Origin: Favolaschia claudopus
Taxonomy: Eukaryota > Basidiomycota > Agaricomycetes > Agaricales > Mycenaceae
Assembly (NCBI GenBank): GCA_037176885.1
Contig: JAWWNJ010000060.1
Span: 930,001 to 994,000, forward strand
DNA: 64,000 nucleotides
Direction of reading: 5' to 3'
Shown here: one piece after another, positions 33,862 to 47,115 of the stretch
Position numbering within the stretch: position 1 is the first letter of the stretch
Layout: each line of letters opens with the position of its first letter
Made by a program: the position numbers and the translations under genes
The notes under the pieces: model-generated
The model's database searches: none
Told to the model about the DNA's origin: nothing
Seen by the model: only the letters and a program-made list of their open reading frames with translations

Positions 33862-35507
33862 TGTCGTCAGTGGCGGCGGCGGCGAAGAGGAAAAGGAAGG
33901 AAGGAAGGAAGGAGGCAGAAAACGAGATCTAGAAGATCCACTTGTGAAGAATGGAATCGACTGGGTTATTGGTTCAGGGTAGGCAATATATGTGATCTTC
34001 GATACGGCGGCCGCAAATTCCAAACGCGGGGAGGTGTCCGACTGTGTCCGACGGCCGAGCCTTGGCTCGATGACCAGCCGTTGCGGTGGTCGCGCTGAAC
34101 GCGTGCTTGTGATCAGGTGAAAAAGATTTTCATGTTTGCAACTATTTACTTTGATGATTACCGGATTGCCATGTGGGTGCTTCCCTTCCCTGTGCTTCCA
34201 TGGCGAAAAAAATGTTTGAGGAAGCAACTCACCCCAGATTTTCTCCTCTGATACCCTGGTTCAATTCCACACCGGCTTGTTGACTCCGTTTGCTGTCCAA
34301 CTTATTAAGATACGACTGCCGCTGGAAGAAGCTGGCTAAATAATGGACGCGGTTCGCAGATCATCGATGACCAAGAAGTCTCGAGAATTCCGAGCTTCTT
34401 TGGGATCAGAAGATTCTGTCAAGATCATTTCCGAAAGTCCATCTTGTTCGAAAATCCTGATCCAATCCAAGACTCAGATAGAACGACCCTGAACAATGCG
34501 CTGAGTTGTTCTAGAGCGGAACTCGGAGTCGCTGGACTTGTGGAATCCAGGTCGCGATACGGCAGCATACGGCTTGGGTTCGCCGATTACCCGATAGGTA
34601 AGGTTTTGAGCGCGTTACCGAAGACAGCCCAAGCGAGACAGCAGAATTACGTGTTACTCAGGTACCCGGCGTCCCTACCGTCTCGAGAGTCAATAAGTAG
34701 CTTCAAACATGGCGGATTCAAACCAGCTCAAGATGATAAGTATTTTCATGGCAAACGCAAAGACATCTTCTCCGACTCAGGCTACTTGCATTTCAGCGGA
34801 ATCAATTGTTCGCGTTGTTCTATGAGACTTTGCTCGGAATCGTTCGGGCCTCACCGGATGCAATTTTCGAAACGGGTCCTATCGCTAACAAATTTGAAAT
34901 ATTTGGACCGTGAGGCTGGACTTTGACCGAAAGGAAAAATCAAACATTTTGTACCTGGTCACAGTTACTAGCCTGGCTTCCGTGAATCCAAACGCCGCCA
35001 TCTGATATCAAGCAAACGATTTCCTCAGCGTTCAAGAAAGCTCTGAAAAATCTATCGACACATAGGGGTGAGCGCGTTTTACAATCAGGTCGATTCGAGC
35101 TGTTGAATATCTGTTGAATATTGCCCAAAGCCGTCGCGAGATTGACCATTGGACTTGACAGCGGCGTGAGAACTTTGCTCCTGGGAAAGTGATCCACGAT
35201 CATCGATCAACGCTTGCCGGCGGCTGTTTCTTGCTTTCGACACCGAGCCAAGGTTTTTTCCTCCCGGTCATGACACGTCCTCTCAGCGAGACTAGGCGTC
35301 ACTGGGTTAGCCAGCGGTCAACGTTTACCCTAGGGGCTCCGTCAAAGAAGTTCTGAGTTGCTCGTCGCGTGCTCGTCACTCAACCCCTGTATGTAAACTA
35401 ACGTTAATTCTTTCTTCCTTGAAGACCTTAAAACCCCGCGTGCTTCTCGTTCTCGGTTTCTTACGTCCTGGTATCTTGACGCCCGTAGTACCCCATCCAC
35501 ATCGACA
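33862..35507. other. Intergenic between divergent GMC 1 and DUF6534 genes
   Basis: This is about 1.6 kb without a convincing gene. It probably contains both promoters. A 160-codon plus-strand frame at 34444-34926 has no recognisable domain. Confidence 0.45.
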
Positions 35508-37351
35508 ATGCCGGCTCTAAGTGAGAAAGACGTGCGTCTTATTTTCTTGCTTTCGTTTCGCAACGCGAGCTCTCCACTTACTGTAATGCTACTTCCGACC
35601 CGCCTCTAGCCGCTCTTCGGTCTTATCTACTATGTGCTTGGGGGCTGGGTGCGCATTGAATCCTCCGCACCATTTCATAATCCTGACATCCTCGCCTCTC
35701 TTGCAGTTCATCGGCGGAAGTGCTGTGCTCCTCCTTGAGGGTCTGCTCATCGGTCAGGTATGTCTGATACTTCGTCAAGGACCCCACCCTCATCACCACT
35801 GACCGTTTGCAAACTCTAGATCAGCAACTACTTCTCATGGTACCAGAAGGACTCGATTCGGCTCAAGCTCATGGTCGCCGTCTTGTTCATTCTGACCCTC
35901 CTCAAAAGCATACAATCTTTGTGCGCGTCTCAATTATTCAATATCTCGATCCGTCCATATTTTTGCTCGCTAACGCGCTTGCAGTGCAATCACTTGGATT
36001 AACAGTATCTTGTATATGCGCGACCCGGCCGGTACTATCCCTTTAAACAAGGCTTGGTATCAGATCGTCAACATTCCTTTGGTAAGTCGTCACCATTCTT
36101 TTGTTCTGTCTTGAACTCTCACACTCATTTTCTTGTGTAATTCAGGGTGCCTTCATAGTGAGTCATCAGCATTCTCGCTCCTGAATTGAATTCCTTCGCT
36201 CACTTCGCTACACCCAAGGCATTGTACGTTCAAAGCTACTACACCTACCGTCTGTACGTTCGCATCCACTCTGCTTCCTCCCATTCAAGGCGTTGATTAA
36301 TTTTCAGGTACCGATTGGCGGGGAAATGGTACTACGTGATCCCTCTCGTAGCCGTCATGCTCCTGGGCTTCATCGCAGCGGTCATTACTGTACGCTGCCC
36401 TTTTAGCTCGGCTATTCTCAAGGCCTGACCGCGTTACTGCAGGCGTCCGTCATCGCACGAAGCGGGAAATCTAGCGATTGGTGTACGTTATAATTTCTCG
36501 AGTTTGCCGATGATAATTCATTTTCCTACTTCCTACTTCAGTCGCCGTCCATCTTGCCAGCGGATTCGGTTAGTTCTCGATTGAATCCCAATCATCAATT
36601 CATCGTCACTGATTCAATCCCACTCTAGCTTCCGACGTCCTCATCACCGGCGCATCGACCTATTTCCTAATTCAAGCACGGGAAAAGGCTCTCTCGCAGA
36701 CCAGGCAACTCATCAGTGGGCTCATTAAAATTGCTTGCCAGACAGCGTTACCCGTTACCATCGCGTACGTCTCCCCTCCTCTTGCATCTATCCCGAAATC
36801 TTACTCGACCGACCTTGGGACACAGAACCTTGATGGAGTTCATCTGCTCTCGCATCGGCGGCAAGGCGCTCAAACCCCAAGCCACCAACTCCATCATCCT
36901 CGTCCTCCTCGAATGCGTTCCCATCATTTACGCGTGCGCCGATCCCCTCGCTTTCAACCTCATCTCGACCCCGTCTGACTGACTACTGGGACATCTAGTA
37001 ACTGCATGCTTTACGTCCTCAACACCCGTAGGTCCCTCCGCAGCACAGACAACTCCGGGTTGGGCAACAGCAACCCCGACCCGAGCAGCGGCGGAAATCG
37101 CAGCCGCGGGCAGTGGCGCTCGGGACCGGTGGAGCTGGGCTCGCTCGGCGGTGTGCAGGTACATACGCAGATCGAGACTGCCAACGCCGGGAGCAGCTAT
37201 GTGAGTATCACTTGAATTCCATGACCCCTTCCACGCAGTCTCTTTCTTGCATCCTCGTTTTATTTTGATCTCTGTAACGCAAATTTGGTGCTCACCTCGT
37301 GCCCCCCAGATCGACTTCGAGTCCAAAAAGCACCCAGATACCATGGTGTAA
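35508..37351 (+). CDS. DUF6534 family membrane protein
   Basis: About eleven short exons encode a seven-span protein. Spans include FIGGSAVLLLEGLLIGQISN, LKLMVAVLFILTLLKSIQ, NIPLGAFIALYVQSYYTYRL, YYVIPLVAVMLLGFIAAVIT, ASGFASDVLITGASTYFLI (the DUF6534 core with D and short loop), LIKIACQTALPVTIATLME and SIILVLLECVPIIYANCMLY, followed by the family-typical LNTRRSLR. A hydrophilic Gly/Ser/Asn-rich tail ends KHPDTMV. The role is unknown. These proteins are abundant in Agaricomycetes and are often described as receptor-like. Starts at 35508 with a short first exon (MPALSEKD). Confidence 0.8.
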
Positions 37352-38220
37352 CTCGACTCATTTCTCTACCGGTAACCCGCCTCGCTTATGCCTTCCGGAA
37401 TTTCTTTGGGTTCGAGTTCGTGTGGTATATGTAGGTAACCTATGGCCTGCCTGTCTGCTTGCTGCGGTGCAGGTATGCTATGGTTGGGATTGTTGGGCGT
37501 CGAAATCAGGACGGCTTTCTCGCTTGCGGGTTTGCGCGACTTGACGGTGAAATATGGATTCTTAAAAATAGTCCTGAACTATTGTAGCATTACTTTTCGC
37601 TTGGCTTTAGATCCTACTATCATACGAACCTGGCTGGGGCTCCTCGCTGGATGTGAAGCTCTGTATTAAGCAGAGCGTGCTGCGTGCCGTGTAATCTTCC
37701 TTCCTTCCTCGAATGGCTGGCGGGTTGCACGTCAACATGGGATTAGCCAGCGAGAGTTGTGAAAGACTCTTCATCGCAATAGGAAAAAGAGAGTCTAAGA
37801 GTAATGTATGATAGCATAGTGTTATGCCGGTCGGCAATATGTTGACCGAGTGCTTGAGCTCCATGTTCATCGCGCTGGAAGGCATAGACGCGTGGCGGAA
37901 GTCGAAGATGGGGGTAAGGAGGAAGAGGCGGTGGAGCACGTGAGACCCTCGAATCAGGAAAAACGCGCAAAGTCACATCACGTGGATATCGGTCACGATT
38001 GAGCTTCAGACAAGGCCTCAAATGCGAGCCCATCTTCATTTGTTCAATCACTGCTTGCAACAGAAATATTAAAGAGTGAATGTGGCTGAAACAATGTGTC
38101 CATTCCAAGCAAACCGAACATTCGGTCCAAAATAAACAAATTCAACCAATTAAGTGGCAGCTGCTCTAAGTACTCAACTAATACTGGTAAAACGTTGCCA
38201 AAATCCATGATATCAGTCCA
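37352..38220. other. Intergenic between convergent genes
   Basis: A 121-codon minus-strand frame at 37743-38108 shows no recognisable domain. I see nothing else. Confidence 0.45.
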
Positions 38221-40363
38221 TCAAGTACATAGCGCCGTGCCTCTGCCGGCAAAATACGTGCTAGAAGTTGAATATTTGACGCCACCCGCAAATTCAGCGC
38301 CGATATTATATACCATCCCGTCGGTAGTTAAATTGAGGCTCCAAATAGAGTACGCGCCGACCGTCACCGGCTTCAACGGTTGAGGAATGTCATGCTCCAC
38401 AACCCTCGAAACGTCGGGAAAGTTGAACTGGAACTCTTCCAAGTAGACGCGTATAGGAGAATCCGCATTCCGCACCTGTAGATTGAGAGAATCAGGACAC
38501 AGAGGATTCAGCGAAAAGGGAACACAATATATTCACCGCAACATCGAGCCTGGATGTTGTATCGCCAGGCAACCTGCACGAGCTCGTCGAATGCATCACC
38601 CGATCCTCCACTGCGAAACCCAATCCGGCTTGATTTTCCAGTTTGCCGTCAACAACAAAGCTGAGAGACTTGATGCCGGTCGCAGCGTCAATGGAAAGAG
38701 GTTCGGCACTATCGCTGAATGAATACCACGAAGAGGTGTATTTCGTGCCAACGGAGTTAGTGGTTTCCATGAATCCCATAGAGATGTTGCCTGTTCCTCC
38801 TGAATGGTCCGAGTATAGAAGACGTACTGAGCGGGAGTCGTCTTTGGGGGTGTTCCAAAGCTGAGAAAGTATCAAAAAAGCGTTGATCAGCGAACTTGTC
38901 TTGCACTTACCCGCACTTTCCCAGAGAATTCGATCGTGGAGCCTCTAAGGTCCAGTCGAGTATTGGCGGGCTTGATAGGAAGAGGAGTGAGGACGTCCGT
39001 GAGCTGCGTCTCCTTTGGAACGGTGTCAATCATGCGAGCGATCAAAGTCGAACACGTCGAGGCAAACAGAGAGGGCGAGTCAGCGAATCTAGGGTGCGGT
39101 GTTTCGTACTCATGAGCAGCAAAGTCAAGTACACAGACAACTCACGATTTCATAGTCACATTTCCATCGCTCTCGAAAATCCGTTTGTCGGAGTTCGTAG
39201 TGTCGTTCATGCCTACAACGAGTGGATTTTCGGTTGTTCCGGACATGTATTCGGTCGCACTTCGAAATAATAAATTGAACGCGTTGAACTGTGACTCTGT
39301 GAGAATTCTGGGTCACTCACACATTATTATCAAAAGTAACGAATGTAGAATCAAAGTGTTGGGAACTCTGCGAAGTAATCAGTACTTTGAAACCCCACAC
39401 GTAGTGAAAAAGATACCCACTTGCGTGTTTTCGGGATCATTCATCTCTGGGACGATTTCCGGAAATGTTTCATGCTGTACGCCGCCGAATGTATGCCTGT
39501 ATGGGTAACCAGCGATCAATCGAAATCTCAATATTTTCCAAGAGTGTAAGTTTACGAACCCGCACGCGACCAAACCAATCATCTCCTCCTTATTGAAGCC
39601 TTGCTTTTTGAAGGAGGCAATGTGCGAATCGATGTCTTCTTGTGGTTCAGGCACGCCGGGTGCATTGGGGGAAGTCGCGTCGGTGCGGTTGCCGCGGAAG
39701 GGAATCTCGGGGCCACCACTGCGCGTTTTGATTAACAACGGCACAACGTCGGGGTGTGGACGACAGAAAACACCCGCTTACCAGGTTTCAATGGCAACGA
39801 TTGTGGCCAGGGCGATTGCATCGGCGACTAAGAGCATGAGGATTCTGAAACTTAGCTCTGAAATACATAATCACACTGAGAACAGACCTGATATATATCG
39901 ACCTGACTGAGCAGCGACAAACGCCATGGTGCGGTCGAAACCGTCCCCCGAGTTCTATGAAGAGAGTCACAATGAGACCATAGAAATTCAGAACAGAAGA
40001 AGGAAAGAGGCGCGCACCTCTGGGCGATTTATTTCTTCTCTGAATCGAATTGAACCGTCCAGGCCACCTGTGCCGTCCGCTATGTTGTAAGTCGCCATGT
40101 CATGATAAGCCTTCAAATCATTAGGAGGATTGAATAATGTAAGGGGAGAACGCAGAACGTACCGTCCGAACCCAATCAGCCGCATTCGCCCTACCCGTAT
40201 TTTCAACGGCGGCAAAAGTATCGCACGGCTGAACACCAGCAAGGAGGGGCCCTGTATGCGGATCGAAGCGTGCGGCCTCGAGGGCATCCAGTTGAGGCGA
40301 AGGCCAGGTGTAAGCCTGAACTATCGCTACTGCTGCAAAGATGGTTGAGGCGAAGGTGAGCAT
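38221..40363 (-). CDS. Secreted plant-type heme peroxidase with extra C-terminal domain, copy 2
   Basis: Paralog of the genes at 11589 and 41347. The signal peptide (MLTFASTIFAAVAIVQA) precedes YTWPSPQLDALEAARF. The distal motif is RTAYHDMATYN with DGTGGLDGSIRF. CGGPEIPFRGNRTDA follows, and the proximal motif is IGLVACGHTFGGVQHETFPE, with the His rebuilt across an intron. The C-terminal domain contains LWNTPKDDSRSVRLLYSDH, TKYTSSWYSF, LSFVVDGKLENQ and ends FAGRGTALCT. Every join I checked is in frame, so this copy looks functional. It sits head-to-tail with copy 3 and 4.4 kb from GMC oxidoreductase 2, a likely H2O2 source. Confidence 0.85.
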
Positions 40364-41346
40364 TTCAGATGAATGAAAGAGAGAATTAAGAATGTATAGG
40401 ACGCAGTTGGAGGTTTGAACCTTCTTTAAGAACTGCAGGAACGGAACAAAGCCGGGTTGTAGTCTCCGCAAAACGCTTGGGATTTAGTGAGCGATTAATA
40501 TTTACCTACGGTGGCTGGCTAAGCGGCGCAGCACCTCTCTGTCTAGTTGAATTCACGTCGACGGCCTTGGCGCTAGAGACGGGGGTCTAAGAAAGAGTTG
40601 GTGGAATGGTAATCGTGAGCCAGCTATCTGGAGAGCAACCTCAAGGCGCGAACTGAGCACCTGAACTTCGTTGGGCCATACATGGTGACTTTCTATGAGG
40701 CCCATCCGCCATCTCCTACTCTGAACCCTGTACGGTTTGTAAGTAGATCATCTTGATCCTTGACATTGCTCCATCTTACCCGTCTTCAGGTTACCCGTCT
40801 TCAGGATTGCTGCGGAAAATCTTCCACAAATTCTATCCGCATTCAACACAAAGATCCGCAGTGGAAGAAGTGCAAAACGCTCACATTATTGCGGTTTACT
40901 TCGAAAGACAAGCAGGGCGGGGGGCCGCGGGCATTTTTCGTTGCCTTTTCGTTCTTTTTCACCCCAAAACAATGGAGTTTTTGAAGAGTCGACAACGTCA
41001 CCGTCCCCAAGCTGAATGCTGATCCTTGATCACCGCTGCAAGTATCATGATTCTAGCCGTTGAAGATCCCGCAGAGCTCGAGCCCTGAGTCCCAGTCGAC
41101 CAGGTCCACAACGCGACAATGAGTGGAGAGGAAGGGAACGCACCGGAGCTTGCCGTGATCGACTCACTAGTTGATCCAATCATTGATGTATATCAAGTAG
41201 TTTATAGTTCAACGGTTGCAAGTGATATCGATGCAGATTGGATGCATGCCTAGGTTTTGAGAATGTTTATAATTGAATTGTATCCCGCCCGCACAATCCA
41301 CCCGAAGGTAAGTAGATACTGGAGAAACTCGACGAGTTACAATTGA
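40364..41346. other. Intergenic; short tandem duplication
   Basis: It contains a 15-bp tandem duplication (TTACCCGTCTTCAGG twice, near 40777-40806). A minus-strand frame at 40998-41183 has Ser/Thr-rich composition but no start context or domain. No gene called. Confidence 0.4.
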
Positions 41347-43607
41347 TCACTCGGGACAAAGCCCTCCAGAAACGCTCCCACTGGTCGTATACACCGCTGC
41401 CGTCGAATACTTCACCGCGCCCCCAGAACCAAGAAACTCCGCGCCAATGTGATACTGGACAATAGATAGTGGGAGTTCGATGCTCCAAATGGAATACACC
41501 GAATCGGCATCGACACTCGATGGACGAGGGATGTCAATTTCGATGACACTCGGTGCGTCGGGGGAGTGGACTTGAATTTGTTCGAGGTATACGCGGGTCG
41601 GCGAGGCGGAGTTTCTTACCTGCCAAATCAACTGAGAGTCAGTACGATTATATCGAAGCCGCAAGCGAAAGAGAGAAAATAGGGAGTGGGAGAAATAGAA
41701 ATAGAAAAAGAACACACCGCAACATCAAACCTAACCGTCTTGAAGTCCCTCTTTATACACGAACTCTTCGAAAACACCACCCCATCCTCGACCATGAATC
41801 CCACCCCGTCCTGGTCCTCCACCTTCCCATCCACAACGAAGCTCAACGAGGTGATCCCCTGTTCTGCATCAAGATCAAGCGCACCGATACCACCGCTGGC
41901 GGTGCGGTTGTACCAGTACCACGAGGAGGTGTATTTGTTGCCGACCGAGGTGGAGGAGGGAGGGTTGGCGGGGAAGAGGGTGTAGTTGCCGTTAGTAGCT
42001 TCATGGTTAGCGCTGGTGTGGTCGGCGTAGAGAAGGCGAACGGAGCGGGTGGGGTCTGCGGGGGTGTTCCACAGCTGGACAGGGTTGCATTTGAGTCGGT
42101 TTGTAACGATGATATTGGGAAGAAAAAGAAAAGAAAGGGAAAGAAATGCGTCATCAACGCACCCGAAGAAGGCCAGACAGTTTCAAAGTGGATTTGTTCG
42201 CGTCAAGCTGGAGCTCAACGCTAGCAGGCTTTACCGGTAGAGGCGTGATCACATCTGTCAGCGAAGTCTCCTTTGGCACAGTGTCGAGCATGCGCGCCAG
42301 GAGGGTGGAACATGTCGAGAAGAACAGGTCTTGCGAGTCTGCGAATCTACAAAGTTATCAGTGGAGGCAGTATTAAGCTTCGGAGCTCGAACATGCATAT
42401 GAAGAGCTCACGCACCCCTGCATCGTAACATTCCCATCACTCCCAAAAATCCGTTTATCTGAATTAGTTGTATCGTTTAAGCCAACGACAAGGGGGTTTT
42501 GTGTCGTGCCGGAGATGTACTCAGCTGCGCTGTCAATATCGCCACAATAAAATGAGTACCGATCAATCCACCACAGGAACGTACACGTTGTTATCAAAGG
42601 TGAAGAATGTCGAATCGAAATGCTGCGAGCTCTAAATCAAGCACACAATTAATCACGAGTTGCGTGTATGTACGCGTAGCTCATAAGCTTACCTCCTTGT
42701 TATCCGGATCGTTCATCTCCGGCACGATATCAGGAAACGGCGCATTGGACGCCGCCGAAAGAGTGTCTATATAAGTACGTTCAGTTCAGCCATTCTCGAT
42801 ATCACAGAAACGAAAAACAAAACAACGCACCCACACGCAACCAACCCAATCATTTCCTCCTTCGTGAATCCCTGTTTCTTGAACGAAACAATATGTGCGT
42901 CCAAATCTTGCTGAGGTTCGGGGACACCGGGGGAGTTGGGGTGGGTGGAGTCGGTGCGGTTGCCGCGGAAAGGGATTTCGGGGCCACCGCTGGAAGATGG
43001 GGTCCGTGAACAGATGAGATTCGGTGCAAGCGAAGGGAGTCATTTACCAGCTTTCGATAGCGGTGATGGCGGCGAGGGCGATTGAGTCGGCGACTGGAAG
43101 GTACATAAATTAGATGTTTGGTTCGGAATTGAGGGCAAACCGCGTAACTGGAGATGTATCGACTCGCTTGGAGTGCAACGAAAGGCATTGTGTTGGCAAA
43201 TCCGTCACCCGCGTTCTAGTGATGTGATATAATTAGAAGATGGAGTTCAATTTGAGTTACGCAGAATGTACCTCAGGACGGTTCTGCTCTTCAGCGAAAC
43301 GTATTGAGCCGTCGAGTCCACCTGTCCCGTCTTCAGAGTTGTAGGTTGCCATGTCGTGGTATGCCTAGATTCGCGTTCATCCAAAGTCTAGCAGAAGGAG
43401 AACCCGACGCACCGTCCGAACCCAATCAGCCACATTTGCTCTCCCAGAAGATGCAGTGAGAAACGAATCGCATGGATCGACTCCGAGGGACAAGGTGGTA
43501 GGGAGATCGAAACGGGCGGCCTCAAGGGCGTCGAGCTGGGGTGCAGGCCAGGTGTATGCGCTGCCCAGTGCCGGAGCGGATACTGCCAGGATGAACGCGC
43601 CGAGCAT
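41347..43607 (-). CDS. Secreted plant-type heme peroxidase, copy 3, apparent frameshift (possible pseudogene)
   Basis: It has the same layout as copies 1 and 2: signal peptide MLGAFILAVSAPALGSA, YTWPAPQLDALEAARF, distal RTAYHDMATYNSEDGTGGLDGSIRF, CGGPEIPFRGNRTDS, then KEEMIGLVACG and, after an intron, HSFGGVQ. Immediately after that Gln (about 42744-42748) the expected reading continues in another frame as APFPDIVPEMNDP. In the actual frame a stop follows six codons later. Compared with copies 1 and 2, which have two extra bases (a His codon) at this point, a 2-bp loss explains it. Downstream exons (LWNTPADPTRSVRLLY, TSLSFVVDGKVEDQ, GGLCPE) are otherwise well preserved, so the break is recent or an assembly error. 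Confidence 0.8.
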
Positions 43608-44725
43608 CGATACCTCGCAGCGGCGCAGATTCAGAGTCCAAGGGCGGGGCAATGGTGAATCCAAGCACCGTGATTGGAAGCAGCCTTTTGTCCACTCCGC
43701 GAAGCGGGCGGCAAGAAGTGTCCGCGCGGAACGTCCGTTGACTGAATTGAAGCAAAGAAGGAGCTTGTAACCGTATGGAAACCGCCTCGTCAGCGTCGTC
43801 TGATGGTGATTGAATCAAGTCACTAGAAGCGGCGATGTCTCATTGCTTGGCAAGTATAAGATGAAGAAGATATCGAGTTGTTGCGGTTCCCTCGCCCCCC
43901 CCCAGCTCAACATCGATTCACATCTCTCTGACAACTTCGTTTGCGAAGTCTCAGCAAACGATTATTCTTTTACTCGAGCTGAGATGAGACGAGAATCGTG
44001 AGAAGAAGCGGAGGAAACATTGGGAACCCGAACGACGGACTAGAGCGCCGCGACTGAGGATGCGGGGAACGGAAGATGACTCAGTGTTGAAGGAAAGGAA
44101 AAGAAGCAACGTACCGAGAGCCCTCAGCCAAGATTGACTTCACATCTCCCCTCCTAAATCCTGGAGCCACTGACAAGATACTGAGAGGTTCGATAGTGCG
44201 TTGATTAACGGTGGAACGCGCGCAAGGCGGCGGCGGCGAGATTGATCAGATGTACTTATTGAGCACCAAGGCCGCAATTCAAGTGTTTCCGACGCGCCTC
44301 GAAGGCGTAGGACATGTCAGTAGTCCTGTTGAGTGGTTTTGTATCTTATCCAGCTGCGTAGAGGGACGGAAAGCGGCGGCACGAGCCAGAATACAGTATG
44401 AGGGAAGAAGGAAAGGAGCGACGTGTTACATGTCACAAATGTGACGAAGACCATCACATGACTGACACGTGTCGCGTTTCGGACGACTCGGCCGAAGATT
44501 GTCAAAAATTCAGGTAAATTTGAAAGATCATTTGTCTGCTACACTGATGAGTCAATTACCTCTGTTGAGCCTTCGAATTCACCGTTGCCAGACCGTTCCA
44601 CGTTCATACCCTTTCAAGTCGGACCTCTAGGCTCCAACAGTCATTCACAAACAAATTGCGATTGAACAACTTTTCCAAATTTTACTACCACCACAAAACT
44701 TCGATACGTACACTCCTCAGCTGAT
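43608..44725. other. Intergenic carrying repeat copy 1
   Basis: Apart from the dispersed repeat at about 44100-44575 (listed separately) nothing is recognised. Confidence 0.45.
44100..44575 (+). repeat. Dispersed direct repeat, copy 1
   Basis: It runs in the same order and orientation as 49155-49622. Shared blocks include GCAACGTACCGAGAGCC, CAAGGCGGCGGCGAGATTGA, CAGCTGCGTAGAGG, GGAGCGACGTGTTACATGTC and TACACTGATGAGTCAATTAC. By eye about four of five bases agree, with small indels. No coding capacity is evident. Confidence 0.75.
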
Positions 44726-47115
44726 TCAGTTTCCCCGCATACTCGAATCCACTGCTTTTAAAATCATATCCGCAGCTTTTTCCGCCACACCATACAGCCC
44801 CAGGGTCGTATGCGGAAATACACTGAGTGGAAGAATCGAGGCGTCTGCGATTCTGAGGTTCGTAGTACCTTCCATAGCGCTTGAGATGGACATCAAGATC
44901 TAAGACGATAAAAGAAGAACTGACCATATACAAGCAAGTCCGGGGAAACCACACCCCCAAGATGTTTCGGCATCATTGAGTTGGATCCGATGAAGTGGAT
45001 TCCTGGAGTGTATCTACATCATACCCTGAGCAAATTTGAAAGCGTCCCAAATTGACGCAAGCTCACGTTGCAAGCACCCACGTCTTGACCTCCTCATCGC
45101 TCGCTCCAACCCCGGGCACGCCCGCTCTCTCCAGTGCATCCCTCGCAATCAACTCGCTAAACGGTGGGGTCACTGCCGCCTGCGCGATGCCCCTCGCCAT
45201 CCGCACAGCAATCTGCACATCCGCGTTGACAGTAAGAAAGTGTGCATTAGGAACAGGGTCCGCAGAGGGGTCGGTGGTGTTGATGCGGACGGTGCCGCGG
45301 GAGAGTGGGAGGATGGATTGCGACCAGGCTCGCAGGGCGGTACTGTCAGGGCTTGGATTGAAGAATAGTTCGATTATGGGGTCTGGGGAGCGAGATTGAA
45401 CGATCAAGCACTGGGGATGGAGAGTGAGAAACCTACGGTCCACGAGATAGGCATTTGCTGTCAAAGCTCTCTGGACGGAGAAGGCCTCCGCGCTGACAAC
45501 GCCACCGACGGAGAGAGTGAAATCCACCGATGAATTCAGTATCGCGTTCTGGATGAGATCGGTTCCTATCAAATTCAATAAATACGTACTATTCGGATTT
45601 GTATTTGTCGCTCACCGTTCTCGCCGAAAGCATTTCGAACAGTCGGATGAGCCACGACGTCTCCGAGAAGCACTCTGCCAGGTGCAGTGATATCGGTGGT
45701 ATTAGCGCCGGGCGCGAGAGGGAAGGAGACGTTCGTGAGGAGAATTTGGTCTTGGAAGCTAGAGAGAAAGCAATGAAAAGTTTGGTGTCGAGACTAATAT
45801 GGCTGCCAATATGAAACGTACTTGGAGCCGACGCCAGGAAGATCGAGTACCGGTTTGATTCCGAGATTTTTTAGGAATCTTTCCGACAGTGCTGAGAAAA
45901 CAAAATATGAAAGAAAAAAGGGGATCTACGTTGAGTTTCCTACACCACTGCGTTGTAGTATTGCCGGCGACTGTAAAGGTTTTCAGTTTTGGACAACAAT
46001 AAGTAGGGCAAACTCACATAAAGTGCTCCAGCAGAAAGAATGATCTCTCTTGTCGCATGGAAAGTCAAAATTGGCCCGCCCTCAGTTGACTCCACCGAGA
46101 CACCCGTCGCTGTAACATTCCCCTTCCCATCCTTTGCTGTCTTCATCAAGATGGAATTTACCCTATGCTGCGTAAGCACCGTTAAACCCCTTCTTGACTC
46201 CTTCTCTGGATACAAATACGACCACGCCGAACTGGATCTCCTCTCCGCTTTCAGCGTGTCATTGAAGTGGATATGATGGTAAAAATGCGCAACATGGCCG
46301 CCGGAGAACCCCATCCCGAGATCCGGAGAGAGTGAGAGTCCGTAAATCGTTTCGCTGGTATTGATTGCGGCGTTTTGCATGACAGGAGCGACAAGGGGGT
46401 TGGCAAAGGAGACGCCCACGGGGCCAGAGAAGCCGTGAACGGAGGCGATGTAGTCCGCACCGTCCGTGTGTTGTTGGGAGTTGGGTGGTGTGAATGTCTC
46501 TGATTTTTGCATATAGCTGTGAATAGTTAGGCGGGAGGAAAGGGACAGTGGAATTGACTTACGGTAGGAAGTCGTTCCATCCCCAGCCTGGATTTCCCAA
46601 CGCTTCAAGTGCACTCATACCAGCGAATGTTGGGCGAGAGCCCATCATTGCGTTGATCGACGAGCCTCCTCCGAGGCAGCTTCCGCTTCAATAACGAAAG
46701 GAATCGGCAATTAGCGAAGAGACGTGAAAGGATATTTTTCCACTTACTGGGTTAGAGGTAGCAGTCGTGTTGCATTGAAACCGACTTGAGGTGGAGCGGT
46801 CATCGAAAAATGACAGGGAGACGGGCTATACACGAATAAGTATCCACTAGTTCAGCAACGCAAAGCTCCTCACGTCCCAAACGGCGTAAACGGATTATTC
46901 ACCACCTCGTTATCCATAATGTCGGGCCCGCGCTCTACCACCAGAACAGTGTGCTTTACAGAAAGCCGATTCGCAACAGCTAGACCTGCAGTGCCTCCGC
47001 CGATAACAATATACTCGTAAGAAGTCGGACGAGGATCAAGTTTGGCCGTGTCATTTGTTATGAATGTTGCCAGGACAAGGCCAAACCAAAGAGAGGCAAA
47101 AAGTAGAAAAGACAT
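44726..47115 (-). CDS. GMC oxidoreductase 2, secreted
   Basis: The signal peptide (MSFLLFASLWFGLVLATF) is followed by YEYIVIGGGTAGLAVANRLS, the FAD-binding motif with its partner Glu in VLVVERG. Signature 1 is GSCLGGGSSINAMMGSRP. Signature 2 lies in EIILSAGALYSPAILQRSGV. The substrate-domain exons include VGVSFANPLVAPVMQ and GFSGGHVAHFYHHIHFND. The active-site region reads IHFIGSNSMMPKHLGGVV and the final exon gives LRIADASILPLSVFPHTTLGLYGVAEKAADMI. Unlike GMC 1 it ends shortly afterwards (SSMRGN) without a hydrophobic tail, so it should be freely secreted. Likely an H2O2-producing alcohol or sugar oxidase, substrate unknown. Its 5' end faces the Dabb gene. Confidence 0.87.

Noticed and set aside
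34444..34926. 160-codon plus-strand ORF
   Set aside because: Long for this genome but with unremarkable composition, no domain and no supporting splice structure.
37743..38108. 121-codon minus-strand ORF between convergent genes
   Set aside because: No recognisable motif; overlapping frames of similar length are open on the same strand.
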